64,000 bases of DNA from Tetrahymena elliotti 4EA (taxonomy: Eukaryota > Ciliophora > Oligohymenophorea > Hymenostomatida > Tetrahymenidae), in the NCBI GenBank assembly GCA_000231825.2, contig JH720328.1:662057-726056 (forward strand), written 5' to 3'. The position numbers and the translations under genes were made by a program. Of this stretch, positions 39,501 through 51,939 are shown piece after piece. The first letter of the stretch is position 1. Each line of letters begins with the position of its first letter. A model generated the notes under the pieces. The model had not been told where the DNA came from and searched no databases. It saw only the letters and a list, made by a program, of their open reading frames with translations.

Positions 39501-40294
39501 TAGATCAAACAGCTTAGATTTCATTTTATGTAAACATTAAAATCCAAAAAAAATTCTAATTGATCAAACTTATTTACCTGATAATATGATGTAAAACCTG
39601 TCTCCATATTAATCTATTAATATAATTAAGTTAAATAATTTCTCATATTATAAGAAGTAATTTACCATAATCAAAAAGCTTGTGATGCTTCTTATAGAAT
39701 GAAAGTTGGAAGTATTTCACTAGGTCTCTTGTTACTATTTCAGAGCTCATAATTTCTGTATTTTACTCAAATATTTCTATGTTTTGCATTAGCTTGTAAA
39801 TGAACTAGACTTCTAGTTTTGACTTCATCTGCTTTTTGAAAATTTTTATAGCCATCTATATTATTTATAATAAATTTATATAGCGCAAACTACTGTTTTT
39901 TATTCAATAAAAAACCTAAGAAAAAAATTGTTTAGAATACTTGTTATACTGCAGGCTGACTCAAATAGATTCTTTCTTAATTCAACAATTCTTAAACTTC
40001 CTACATATGAGCGTTATATTGTTAAAGCTTTGTTTCTCTGAATTCTACATTTTCCAAATCAACAGACCCGAGACTGAATCTCTGAAAATGAGATGGTCCA
40101 CATTTATGATTCTACAATTCAGACAATCTCGCTTTGATAAGTTTTACTTCGCACTAGCTTATTTCATTTCTATTTGTTTTTTTTTCATTAGAGTTGGATC
40201 TGCTAGTATTAATATCATTTTAGCTACTTAAACTAGTAGAGGATTTTTAGAAAGGAGATATATCCCTATTAGTTTCTATTTTACTATCCAGCAT
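36529..40294 (-). CDS. Soluble protein with two cyclic-nucleotide-binding domains
   Basis: Minus-strand exons: 39941-40294, 39666-39831, 39578-39613, 39141-39282, 38894-39082, 38128-38830, 36529-37692; 917 residues. The first CNBD (about 175-330) runs YGDRFYIILSGSVYCLVP, then an ~50-residue insert, then GEAFGEIALLSDDNKRTATV. The second (about 350-530) starts KKTVIYTDKDPSSHIFFIKN, has a ~90-residue hydrophilic insert and ends with GKGSYFGEDEILFRNSSRRK. The Gly-Glu of each phosphate cassette is present; the usual Arg is in NDDNKR-like or SSRRK contexts, so ligand binding is plausible but not certain. No kinase or channel segment is seen. The tail (530-917) is Asn/Ser-rich. The architecture resembles CNBD proteins of sperm and cilia. 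The 36-nt third exon is very small. Confidence 0.8.
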
Positions 40295-41672
40295 AATTGT
40301 CTATAATTTGTTTTTCTATTGATTCTATTAATAAACAAATGAATGAGTTATTTAATTGATGATTATAGATTCAAGTCTTTTTGTAATTTTAAAATTTTAT
40401 CTTTATATTTTTCTAAGATTTTAGTAATTTATTCACTCTATAACAAAATTATTTAATTATCAATATAGGCGTTGATAAAAATCGTGTTTTTATTTTCAAA
40501 AAAAGGTCTAAGCAATCTTTGATAATTTTTTGTTTGTTAAATTTTTCTTTTAATTTTTCATAGAATTTTAGTTTCTTAATTAATTTACTGCTTAATTAAA
40601 AGGAAAGAGGTAATTAGAGGTATTTGTTATTTATTTCAATACATACTTCGAGCTTTACATATGTTTCTTAATATTTATAAAAGTGATACAAAAAGGAGAG
40701 TGAATAACTTATTTATTTCGTTTAACCTAAATTATCAAATATCCAGTAAAAAATACAATTAAATTTTATTTTTTAATTTTATTCAATAACTTTTATTTCA
40801 ATAATTATTTACTTACTAATTCTATTAAAAAATTCTATTTATAATCACTAAATATATTTTTTTTAACTGGACAAACAATTTTAAATTTATTTTTAACTGA
40901 AAAAATTAGCAAACCATAATTAAAATAGAAAAATAAGGGACAAAATTTTATTTTTTTAAAAATGTCAAAATAAAAAATTGCTATTCAAGTCTATTTTCCA
41001 ATATTTTTAAAAAATAATCAGAATAAAAATTATTTCAACTTGATTTAAAAAATTTTTAAATTTAATGATAAATGAATATATAAGATTTAATTTAATTGAG
41101 ATGAAAATATTTCAAAAAATTTGTTGATTTCTAACTATGGTAACAATCAGAAAAAAATAGATTTTAAATTTTGACTGAACAGAGTTAAAGAAATTCTATT
41201 TGATTTACAAAAGTATAATAACCAAAATAAAGTGATAAACCTTTTTGGATTATTAATTAAATTATGAATTTAGGAAAATGGTAGGTAAATGTAAATTATA
41301 TAGAGTCAGTCAATTGAGAAATATTTGAATGATTAAAAAAATTGAAAAGATAATTTGAGATAAAATCATAATAACAATAAAAGAATGTTTGTATTAACAT
41401 TGATATGTAGATATTTGAAACGACGAGAAATAATGTTTAATTGTGATCAAATTTATTTTTAAAGGAATTAATTTATGGTTTTCCATGATATTAATGATTT
41501 GGAAATAATTAATGTTTTAGTATATATTTTTAAGATTAATATTAATAAAAGATTTGTGAAATTTATTTAACTAACATTCATTTAATCATTCATTCAGACA
41601 AGAACTGATTTAATACATTACAGGTCTTGCTGAAGAAGAATAAATATGTATGTCTTCTAGTATACTTATTTC
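40295..41672. other. AT-rich intergenic region
   Basis: It lies between the start of the CNBD gene and the stop of the importin gene, both on the minus strand. It presumably holds the CNBD gene promoter. No gene or strong repeat seen. Confidence 0.6.
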
Positions 41673-44600
41673 TCAAGCTTAGAAGGCCTTTTTAAGTTTT
41701 TCTTGTTGTTATTCAGTCAAAACAGAGACAATATTGTTGTAATCGGAAGAGACTTAGGGGTTTTGAGCTAAAACTTTAAGAGCTTGAGAGACGAGAGGAG
41801 CTCCCTTTTCTTGGTCCAAAAGCTTGGTTTCTAAGATTTAACCGAAAACTTGAATGGTCTTGGTGATAAGTTCAGGAGAGAGGAGATCGACTCTGGAAAT
41901 GACGATTTCAGCTAAGAATTAATGTTATAAGTGAGCTTCAGGCTTATCGAACTTAAGAGGAAGGTTAGAGAGCCAGTAGTTAATAACATTAGGAGCAATA
42001 ATGCTTTATGACTTGATGATTTTACCAATAGAGGCAATAGCATTGTCACGAGCATGACCATATTGCTTATCCTTTTCTTCACCTTGAGGAATGTTAGAGG
42101 ATTGGATCAAACTTTGGATGAGGTCTTCAGCATAAGGAGCGAAAGAAGCAGTAGGAGTATTTTGAGCGAACATACCAATACCATAGACGGCAGCTTGTCT
42201 GACTTAGCAAGATTTGTCTTAAGCGAACATCTTTAAAGCGGTAGCTAATTCACTCCACTTGAGTTACATAAGTTCAAATCCAAGGAATTCAACCATATCG
42301 TCAATCAAGAAGAGACCGAACTTGTGCATTCTGTCAGAGACAGAGGGGTCCAAAACCTTGGGGAGAACTTGAGTGTAGATAAGATCAGCAAGTTAGAGAG
42401 TTTGTTCTTTGTGGGTCTTGAAGAGTATACCAATTAATTCAGCAATAGCGACTTATAATTCTTCTTCCATTTCAAGATCTTCTTCAAGGATTTCCTTTTC
42501 ATCATCTTCAACATCTTCTTCGTTCTTCCACTTTTCGTTTTCAGCCTTTCTCTTATCAGAGTCAAGAAGGAGCTTGATAACCTTGTTGGAGAGATTTTGA
42601 AGTTCTTCTTGGGTCATGAACTTACCAGCAGAGTCAATACAATCTCTGATAGCGCTGATTTGAGTAATCATGATGGTAGAGTCGAATTCAGTGCTGGTGG
42701 CATTGAGTAAGACTTAGAGGAAGTATCTAACCATATTCTTTTAGATTTCGTGGTTATCAGCAGCACATCTGACGAGACCAGGGACACACTTGGAAGCAGA
42801 TTCTCTGATGGATTCAGCATACTTGAAGTCCAAAAGAGGAGAAATGAGTCTGGTGGTACTTTCAACGTAGGGAGCAAAGTTTTTGTTGAATTAATCAATG
42901 AAAACTTCTAACATAGCAAGAGCGATTTCAGCTTCATCAACATCGTAACCATCTTCACCGTCCTTCTTGGTAATTTATTCAACTAATCTGAAGACACCAG
43001 GAATAATTTCGGGTAAGTAGTTTACTAATTCATTAGAGTAGTTGAGGCAGAGACGTTACCAGCCAGAGAGGACGTAGCTCTTTTGAGGATCTTAGTTGTC
43101 TAAGTTGGAGTTTTAGACAGTGACAATGATTTAGGTGATCTTCTATAAGTGGGGTAAGAAAACTTCCTTATTGATGGAGTGAGCGATTAAAGTAATACAT
43201 TCGATGGTTTGACCTCTCAATTACTTGTATTCCTTACCAGTGTAGGTTTGGAAGACATTGAAGAGGATAGGAATGCATTCATTGAAGTAGTCGTGGAACT
43301 TTTCCTTGGCAGATTCAGCAGTAGAAGCGATAGCAGTCATACAGTTTTCCTTAACAATAGAGCATCCGCTGTTGACCAAAGTGAAGAGCTTAGCTAAGGT
43401 TTATTGCAAATAGGGGGCAATATCGGTATCAGAGAAACCTTCAACGAAGTTGGTTAAAGCAGCAGCAGCGTGGGAAACAACTCTGGGAACAGAATCTTCT
43501 AAGTATTTCAAAAGGATAGGCATGATAATGTCCTTGTAAGTAGCTTAGAAAGTGGGTTTCATGTCATCAGAGATTTGACCAATAGCATGGAAGACAGCGT
43601 ATCTGAGCATGGGGTTTTCATTGTTCAAGAAAGTGAGGACAGTGTCAATAATAGGTTAAACAGTAGCAACGTCATCAATGTATTCACCAACCTTTAGTTA
43701 TAATATTAATAATTAATTTAGAATATTTCAATAGTAAACTATAATTGTTTTGTATATGACTAAAAATATGTAAAATGGGAATAACCTCAATTCTAACCTA
43801 CCAACAATGGTTTTAATTAATTATTTTATCATTGTATTAATTTAAGAAAATTAATTAATTAAATCAAACATTCTCGTTATAATAGAATATTTGAAGCTAT
43901 TTCTAAATTTGAATGATCAATTAATAGATATTTATTTCTTAATCTGAAAAAAGTTAATTAACTAACAAATTTATGTTAGATAAATAAATTGCTTCAAGTG
44001 GGGGATACAGCCAACTCAATTATTTATTTAATCATTTGATTTTTCTAAAATCTTTATTTTTTTTTTTCATTTATTTAGTTAGCTGTTTGAATGTAAATTT
44101 ACTTGATTTATAACTTTAAATATTTGCTTTTTTAATTAGAATGAGAGATTAGAACTATTTAATAATTAGTTTTTATTTTTCTTTTATCTAATATCCTTTA
44201 ATTATTTGTTTTTATTTAAATAATTCGCGCAACTTGAACTTCGCTTTCTTGTTCTATTGTCTGATTTTTTTTTTTTTTTCATCCCAAAGAATCTTTCTAA
44301 TTTTCATTAACTAATTTGTACTATTCTTTATCTATTTATTTATTTGCTTAGTTTCTTACTTATTAACCAATTAAATGAATATAATATGATCTGTTCAATA
44401 CTTGTTTTTCAAGAGATTAATTGGATTTATTACCATTTTATTAATTAACCAACAAAACTAACTTAATGAATATATTATTTTAAATATTACCTAAGAGAGA
44501 GCCATAATGGCAGAGAAATTATATCTCCAGTCGTTATGCTTGAGGAGCTTTTCAACGGTAGCAGAGAGAATGGGAAGAGTTTCAGAGTCACCAACAGAGT

Positions 44601-46223
44601 CAATGATTCTATCAATAGCATTCATACCGAAACGAGTAGTCTCAAAGTCAGCATCGTCTTCGAGGTCTTCATTGAAACCTTCAGGGGGTTGCTTCCATTC
44701 ATTAGTAATTTCTTCATCTATTTCAATCATATGCTTGAAGATCATTTCAATAAGTCTGCTGATGTAAGCAGAGTTCTTTCTTACGATTTGAGGGAGACGT
44801 TGAATTAAGGAAATAATAGTTTCAGTACCCATGTGTTTAGTTTGAGTTTCGACATCTTCGAGTTCCATGTTGACTTTCCAGATGGTAGAGAAGAGGAGTT
44901 CGAAGTGCTCCTTGAAGAACTTAGGTTCAGTTTCAGCAATATCGGTGAAGATGGCCAATATTTCATCAGCATCTTCAGGACTTTGCTTAATTTAAGTGTA
45001 GAAACTTTCGAGCATAAGAGGAACTAAAGGTTGGAATAACTTAGCTTACTTAGGGTCAAGCATAGAAATATAAGCACCAATGGATTAGATACAAGCAACT
45101 TGGATTCTAGAATTGATGTTCTTGACACCATTTTAGAAGAGAGTGGCTAATTCTTACTTGTGGTTATCGAAAGAATCAGGAGCATAAGTAAGTAAGTTAG
45201 TGAGAATCTTGAAGCCAGATTCCAAAATATCAACATTTTCTTAAATGAAAAGAGACCAGACGATGCTGATCAATTCAGGCCATTAGTTACCGGCATCCTT
45301 GTCTTCAAGTAAGGAACCACCTAATTCACCAATACAATCACAAACTAAACCACGAACAGCCTTAGTTTATTCGTTAGCTAACATTTAGAATAAGCTTGTC
45401 TTAATTGTGTTTTAGTTTTAAGCTTCAAGCTTGTCCCAAATATGAGAGAAAGATTTTTCAGAGAATTTACTGATTCTCTTTCTTAAGTGACTGATAGCGA
45501 ACATTCTAATATTGCTTTCCTAATGTTGGATGGCTATTTTATTTAAAAATAATTAATAAGTGATAAAGGTTGGAGAATTTTGCTTCGTTTGGGTTAAATG
45601 TAAGAAACACAAAATTCGAAAGTAGATTTAAGATAAATGCTAGCAAGAATTAGTAAGCTAAGTTATATAATCTTGCTATTACTTTCTCTAATATCTTCAA
45701 AATCTTTATCATTTCTCTTATAAGCTATGTTTGATTGACTAAAACTATCTTTACTCTTACTTATCTATCATTCAATAACTCCTTCTTATCCTTAAGATTT
45801 TCTATTGTTTTCCTAAATTGAAAAAATTCCGCCAAGGAAATTGAGTGAGGACGAGCGAAACAAAAGGTGATATGAGATGATACTAGGAGTTATAAAAAGG
45901 ATTGATGATTAGCTTAACTAAATAACCATCAATCCTTCAGCTAGTTTTAGTAAATCAGTTTAATGAACCCAAGCTATTAAAGAAAAGATGAAGTAATTGA
46001 TTGAAGACAGAAGTCTTTATTATTTGTTTTTCTGACATTCAAATGAAGAGATAGTTTAGGTTGACGTTTAAATAAAATAATTACCGATAGTAAGGAGGTT
46101 CATGCAGAAAGTGTTAGGATCTTGTTCACTCAAGGAAATCAAAGCTGATTCAGCTTGCTTTTAGATGCTTTAGTCAACATCACCAATTAAATTTTGAATA
46201 ATTTGAACTAATTGCTCAGCCAT
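41673..46223 (-). CDS. Importin-5 / karyopherin beta-3 type nuclear import receptor
   Basis: Minus-strand exons 46085-46223, 44491-45533, 41673-43691; 1066 residues, close to the ~1100 of importin-5 (RanBP5, Kap121). It opens MAEQLVQIIQNLIGD and consists throughout of HEAT-like helix pairs, for example ESNIRMFAISHLRKRISKF, ENPMLRYAVFHAIGQISDD and SVPRVVSHAAAALTNFVEG. An acidic stretch (EEDVEDDEKEILEEDLEMEE) lies about two-thirds along. Such receptors carry cargo through nuclear pores and release it on Ran-GTP (family knowledge). The coding sequence is clearly richer in G+C and uses preferred codons, which suggests strong expression. The introns of 551 and 799 nt are the longest in the window. 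The family is secure; the exact subtype (importin-5 versus importin-4) rests on overall length and reading by eye. Confidence 0.88.
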
Positions 46224-47732
46224 TTCTTATTGTATTTTCTTTTTGTATATTGTTTATTTTATGTTTTGTTTTAGCTCTTTTTATTTTGAAAGCTAACTCT
46301 TACTTGTTATTTTTTAATTTTTGTTTTTTTAATTTTTTTATTATTCCTTTCACCAAATATTTGGCGTACTTTAAATATCCAGCTCTCTTATTCTTATTCA
46401 TATCTGCTCTAATTAATAATTAGCCATCTTATAAAATTATATGCATAATTTACCCTGTTTATTTTTAACCTTTTAAATGAAAAAAAATTTTATTTTTTAA
46501 TACACATTTCCTCTTTGCACTTTACTTATCACTTTCTATTTTCTCAATATTTTATATTTTGTTCTTAGAGTTTTTACGTGCAAAACAAGCAAGCAATCCA
46601 TATCAGAAACTTCTTCAAACATAACTTCATATTTTTTCACTACAAAACCATCATTGAGCAACGATTAAAAAGGTTTTTACACAATTTTTAGCAATCTGCA
46701 AAAGCCCTTTTTCAACTAAAATATTTTACTTTTCATCAATTAATGATTCCATTGCCTTAGTTTTATAAGAATATTTCTCCCCGCTATGTTTAACTTAAAA
46801 GTTCTGTTTGAATATTTTTGTTAAAAGTTTTTTGCTTGTTTTATCTTAGTCCCATCAGATATTTTATAAATTTTAAAAAGATACACTAAGACTCACATTA
46901 ATTCAATAAATTTATATTTATGTAGAACTATTTTTAACACTCTCCTTCCTCCTTCTCAATTTTTTCTAAGAAATTAAGAATAGATTGTAAAAAGTATTTA
47001 AACACTCCTTTTTTATTTTGTCCAGTTCTCATAAGAAGCATGTATGTTCAAAATCTTCTAAAGTTAATTTCTTACTCCTATCATTTTCTGAATAATATTT
47101 CTTTCTAAATAAATATATCTAAATGATGTGATTAAGTCTAAATTATTTTTTGACAATTTAAAATCAATAAAATCTTGAAAATTTAAACGTATTATTTGAA
47201 AGAAAAATTAATTGTTAAAGCTAAAATTAAAAAACTAAATTTAAAATAATTCTAAAAAAACATTTGATAGATAAAATAACAAATTTCCATCTCAAAAAGT
47301 GTTTTTAAACTTATTTTTAAATAATTTCAAGAAATTTGTACAGAAAATATTTTTTAAAATTTAATATTGACTCTTGTTAGGATTCTAACTGTAAAGTAAT
47401 TACTTAATTTTAAATTATCAAAAATCTTTCAAGAAAGAAAAGTATTTAAACAAATCTAATTTGCTTTTATTAATTTTACTTTTTTTACAATCAATCGTAT
47501 TAAATTTTAAATGAAAATATTTTTACAAAATTTTAAAAATGTTTAAAATATTTTTTTAAAGAAACAATATTTTTATTCAATTTCAATTCAAAATTTTTTA
47601 AATTTTAAATCCTTTTAGTATCTAAAGAAAAATCGCTTTGTAAATTAGTATTAATTATTATTTTTTAATTTTTGGCTAAAATATTTGATATGCTTAAAAT
47701 AAAAAGAAATTAATAAAAAAAATGTTAACGAA
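46224..47732. other. AT-rich region upstream of importin gene
   Basis: It presumably contains the importin promoter. The rest is long A/T-rich sequence up to the tRNA gene, with no coding frame or repeat that I can support. Confidence 0.6.
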
Positions 47733-47816
47733 CCGAACTTAGCTCAGTTGGAAGAGCATCGGACTGTAAAGTTTGTAGTCATCCGGTGGTCCCCGGTTCG
47801 AACCCGGGAGTTCGGA
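47733..47816 (+). tRNA. tRNA-Tyr (anticodon GUA) with an 11-nt intron
   Basis: The acceptor arm CCGAACT pairs with AGTTCGG, followed by discriminator A. The D-arm is AGCTCAGTTGGAAGAGC and the T-arm contains GGTTCGAACCC, which also serves as the internal pol III B box. The anticodon arm TCGGA-CTGTAAA...TCCGG gives anticodon GTA. An 11-nt intron sits one base after the anticodon, the standard place for nuclear tRNA introns and the rule for eukaryotic tRNA-Tyr. CCA is not encoded. A T run right after 47816 is a pol III terminator. It stands alone in a long AT-rich spacer. Confidence 0.95.
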
Positions 47817-49091
47817 TTTTTTTTATTTTTAATAATACATGTTAAAAATTTAATGAAAATATATTATTTGGTTTACTTTTTAAAACAAATTAGCAATAAA
47901 AACTAAAAAATAATTTACATCAATAAAGCTATTTAAATACAAAAAGTTTTTAATTTGTAAGTAATAAATTATTTCAAATTTATTTGCAGTATTTAATTAT
48001 TATTAATAGCCAAAAAGATACAATATGAAAAAAATTATGTTCAAAGCTTCTCTAAATTTCTTAAGTTAATTACTTAAAATATTTATTTTTTTGTAACAAA
48101 AATGTTTTAATTAATTTAGAGTTTTTTATAAGTCATAAATAAAGATTTTATTTTATATATTTTAAGTGGCCATATTTTATTAAAAACTCTAAAAATTATT
48201 TGTAATAAACATTTATTTTAATATTATGTAAAATATTTTTTAGAAAGAAATTATATTTTTTTAAAATAGAGTAAAATGAAATAAATAATTAAATGACATT
48301 TTTTTATCATTTGAAAATTAATTATTATTCATATTTATTTAAAAAGAAAAGTATTTGCAAAAGAAAATTAGAAAAATTCTTTAATTGACAAAATAATATT
48401 CAATTTCTGATTAAAATATTGTAAAATTTTGTTTGATGTCCTTGTAAAATTTTAGTTATTTTTTGAATTTAAAATAACTATTTAATAGCTTATATTAACT
48501 ATTAACAAATTTTTTTTATTAAAAATAAAGTTAATTTTAAAGAAATCTTAAACAAATTAGAATTCAAAAAATTAGATTTTTTTACTTTTCATTTAANNNN
48601 NNNNNNNNNNNNNNNNNNNNNNNNNNNNNNNNNNNNNNNNNNNNNNNNNNNNNNNNNNNNNNNNNNNNNNNNNNNNNNNNNNNNNNNNNNNNNNNNAACT
48701 TAGTAATAAATGTAAAAGCATAAACTAATTATAATATAAAAGTAATATCCACTTAAAATTTTTAGTATTAGTTCTCTTATCATCATAAGATTTTGAAAAT
48801 AAAATTTTGGATGAAAGAATTTTTTATAAATTATTTTTATGGTTCATTTTTAGTTAATTTATCTTTATTTATATTTCTTTACAAATATTTTTTAAAATTA
48901 CAAATTCTCATTATCAATATTTTAAAGTAATTTTTTAGCTTTATTTTATTAAAAAATTTAATCATATTTTTATGAATTAATGAGTAATATTTTTGAAAGA
49001 GGTTTTACCAATTAAAATGGCTTAGTTAATTGTAAAAGAATATAAAACAAAAAGATTTTTTTTTACATAATAATTATAAATAATTTGTTAA
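47817..49091. other. AT-rich spacer interrupted by the assembly gap
   Basis: Apart from the T-run terminator of the tRNA and the N block, no feature is seen. Sequence on both sides of the gap is low-complexity AT-rich DNA, the likely reason for the break. Confidence 0.6.
48597..48696. other. Assembly gap of 100 N
   Basis: Exactly 100 N, a conventional placeholder for a gap of unknown size, so distances across it are not reliable. Confidence 0.98.
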
Positions 49092-50120
49092 TCATTTCCA
49101 ATTCTTAGCATTGGGATTTTTAGTTCTCTTTTAGTATTCTCTGAAGTTAGGACGTCTTTTAGTAGCATAAGGATCAGATTCAGCTACTTTCTTAACTTAT
49201 TCATGTTCGAACTTAGCCCAAAGCTTTTCAAATTCTTAAGTGTACTTTTGGCATAATTTTTCATTTTCAATAATAGAGAGATTTTCTTAGTTTTTCTCTA
49301 CAGCTTATTGAGTCCAGTTGAATGAACCATTAATTAAAATATGACCATCAACAATTGCAAACTTGTTGTGCATATGAGCATTTGGATCGCTATCTAATCT
49401 ACAAGGAATGCCAGCATCAGTTAAATCTTGAATATCAGAACCTCTATTTGTTGAGCATTCATCATCAGTGATAATTCTATAAATATTAAATATAAAATGT
49501 GTCATAAAAAAGTTTATTATGTCTAAGATTCATTTCTTTACCTAACTTTAACTCCTTTCTTGTGAAGATCATAGAGAGCCCAAGCTAAATAATCATTAGA
49601 AATAGTGAAAACGCAGACATCGAGGGTCTTGTGAGCAAGACTCAAGTATCTATTTTATAATAAATTTGGATTAAATCTAACCTCAGAGCAAACATCTTTA
49701 ATTACTCAACTATTCTACTTTCATCATCTTGAGGGAAGAAAAGAGCATCTAAGAATTATGGTTTTCTAATGGTGACTTCTCCTAAAAGTTGGAAGAGAGC
49801 ATCTTTCACTCTATTTATATTAATTTGTTAGAAACATAATTATTTTATTTTTAATAAGGGTATTTGGTATTACGCATCAACTTTCTTGTCTTGTTAAGAA
49901 TCTCCTGTTCTTAATTCATCAATTAAGTTGCAAATGTCAGTACGAGATATCTCATCAAAATTCTTTTTGGTTACTATATTAAATATTTTATGAACACTAT
50001 TGAAAAGATTATTTATAAATTACGAGCAATGAAGTTCTTTCTGTTAGCTTCATTGATTTCTAAGTTTTTGTAGGAAGCTCTAAAATCTTCTCTGCAGGTT
50101 TGATCCTATAATTTATCCAT
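49092..50120 (-). CDS. Phospholipase D-like hydrolase, PLD6/Zucchini type
   Basis: Minus-strand exons 50024-50120, 49874-49973, 49682-49810, 49542-49649, 49092-49476; 272 residues. A single HKD motif, HNKFAIVDG, has His, Lys and Asp at about 181, 183 and 188, followed by ILINGSFNWTQQAVEKNQEN, typical of the single-motif PLD6 group that works as a dimer. Those enzymes act as mitochondrial cardiolipin hydrolases or piRNA-making nucleases (family knowledge); which applies here cannot be told. The tail is basic. One intron is only 32 nt (49650-49681) and is needed to avoid a TGA. Another (49811-49873) is 63 nt and in frame, so it could be retained. The start ATG is provisional because an upstream minus-strand stretch could be an additional 5' exon. 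Confidence 0.8.
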
Positions 50121-50302
50121 TTCCTTATTTATTTTTTTTACTGTTTTTTTTTAATTTAATTTAATATCTTTTTGATGAAGATACAGATATGCCTGATATT
50201 AATATGAGTAAATTAAAAAAATAAATAAAATATGATATGCTTTACACGTTTTTAGATTGATAAAATATAAGCATGAATTGTAATTTCTATTTATGATTTA
50301 CC

Positions 50303-50550
50303 TAAAAATAAGATATGTTTTCCTATGGTCCTCTTATCCAAAACATTTTCACACATGTGACCTATTTTCTACCCTAAGTTAACAATTTAATTTTTCTATA
50401 AGTTTTACTGGTAAAGTAAAAATCATAAAACTGAACACTTGAATGTTCTAAGATATTTTCCATTTTACATGTAATAGGAATAAAGATTTGTCTTGGCAAA
50501 TTGAAGAATTTACTCTATTTTACAGGCTTCTTTTGATACTTACTTAGAAG
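50303..50550 (-). other. Possible extra 5' exon of the PLD-like gene
   Basis: A minus-strand frame here has protein-like composition (for example KYQKKPVKQSKFFNLPRQIF and QGRKQVTCVKMFWIRGPQEN) and ends at a good donor, TTTTAG-GTAAAT. Joining it to an acceptor just inside the PLD-like gene (after ATTATAG, before GATCAAACC near 50108) keeps frame. It could also be a remnant of another gene. An in-frame ATG lies near base 50452; the upstream limit is uncertain. Confidence 0.35.
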
Positions 50551-51237
50551 ACTGAAACTAATAAATTTTTGAAAATAAATTAAATAATAAAAATTTCTAT
50601 TCTATTAAAATAAAAAAAACTCATAAATTTATTTTGAGCATAATTATCAAAAAAAAGTCAAGGTAATAGTGAATCTATGTAAAAAAAATTGTTTACTTTA
50701 AAATGAGTATTTTAATTTAATCTATTTTTATTTTTACCTAATTTTTGTAAAAATCAATTAAAGTTGATATTTACTCTTAAAAAACAAGATATGAGTTTTT
50801 AAGAAATTAGCCAATAAATTAATAATTTGATTTCTTTTATTTTTAATTAAATTTGATATGAAAAAAATCGATTTAAATTATTATTCTTTATTTTGAAATT
50901 AAATTATTATTTGCATTTTTTTTTATATTCAAGATATTTTCTAAACTTATTTTAACACTTAACTTAAAAATGTTTTATCTAAAAAAATTTTTCTTATGTA
51001 ATTAGTTAGTATTAATTGAATATTTAATTTAAATACAATTTAAGTTTATTTTATATTATTTAGAGTGAGTAACGAAGATCTTTTCAATTAAAATATAAAT
51101 AAATAGATATTAATATAATATAAATGTATAAGTACTTTTTTAATAAGATAAATTGAAATTAAGGAATTAGTTAAATTATTAATATTATTTTTAATTGATT
51201 TTAGTTAAATTGAAGTTTAAAATTATTTTTTTTGTTA
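50551..51237. other. AT-rich intergenic region
   Basis: Nothing recognisable; long A/T runs between two minus-strand genes. Confidence 0.55.
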
Positions 51238-51939
51238 TCATTTGATTGATTTTAAGTTAATTTACTTATGATTAATTATGTTATCTAAGTCATTTCTATT
51301 TAAGTTAGAATAATTAAATATTGATATTTGAAAAAATCCTTATTTATTTTTATAATTGTTTTATTCATTTAATTTATTATTCTATTTTGATTTTTATTGA
51401 ATATTATGTGACTTAATTCTTTCAAGCAGCTCAATTTACTTTATCTCTAAATAATCATTTAAATGGTTTATCTTTTTAGGTGATTTCTTTTTTTGTTTTA
51501 GTGAGGAATGGAAAGATGAATATCCATAAACGATGCTTGAATCATAGTTCTTATTTTCATAAATCATTCTAATTGGTAAAGAAATTTCATTTTTTTCAGA
51601 GATTGTAGAAGCTAGCATAGATAAATTACTGCTTACTTAGCTTTTAGCTGTGCTTTCAAACATATTTTGCTTAGTTTAGTAAGAATAAGATCTTTCCCTT
51701 TTTTGCATTTTTAGATTTTGAGGAACCTCAGCATGAATTGATGAAATTATTCTATGTTTTCTTGGACTACTAGATTAAGTCTTTGGGCTTGGGTTATTAT
51801 TTAGTAAAAATCTATCACTCATTAAAGGTAAATCATAATTTTGGAAGATATTTGGTTCCCGAAAGGTGGTTAATGTTCTGAAGCCTTTTGGACTTGATGG
51901 AGTACTTGCTCTAAATTATTGGTATTTAATGGATTTCAT
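51238..51939 (-). CDS. Unrecognised Ser/Pro-rich basic protein
   Basis: A single open frame from ATG 51939 to TGA gives 233 residues. I do not recognise it. The first half carries Ser-Pro motifs (ASTPSSPKGF, NNPSPKTQSSSPRKHR) that look like possible proline-directed phosphorylation sites. The middle has a basic KMQKRERSYSYQTKQ stretch. The last third is Lys/Asn/Gln-rich and may be partly low-complexity read-through. No transmembrane segment is seen. The frame stays open upstream of the chosen ATG, so an upstream exon ending near an AATTTCAG acceptor (about 51995) is possible. Coding is likely because third-position composition and Ser/Pro content differ from the flanks. Confidence 0.5.

Noticed and set aside
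39941..40231. Plus-strand ORF of 96 codons
   Set aside because: It is the antisense shadow of the first exon of the double-CNBD gene; its left edge coincides with that exon's splice site.
42054..45027. Several plus-strand ORFs
   Set aside because: All are antisense shadows of the importin coding exons, which form a continuous HEAT-repeat protein on the minus strand.
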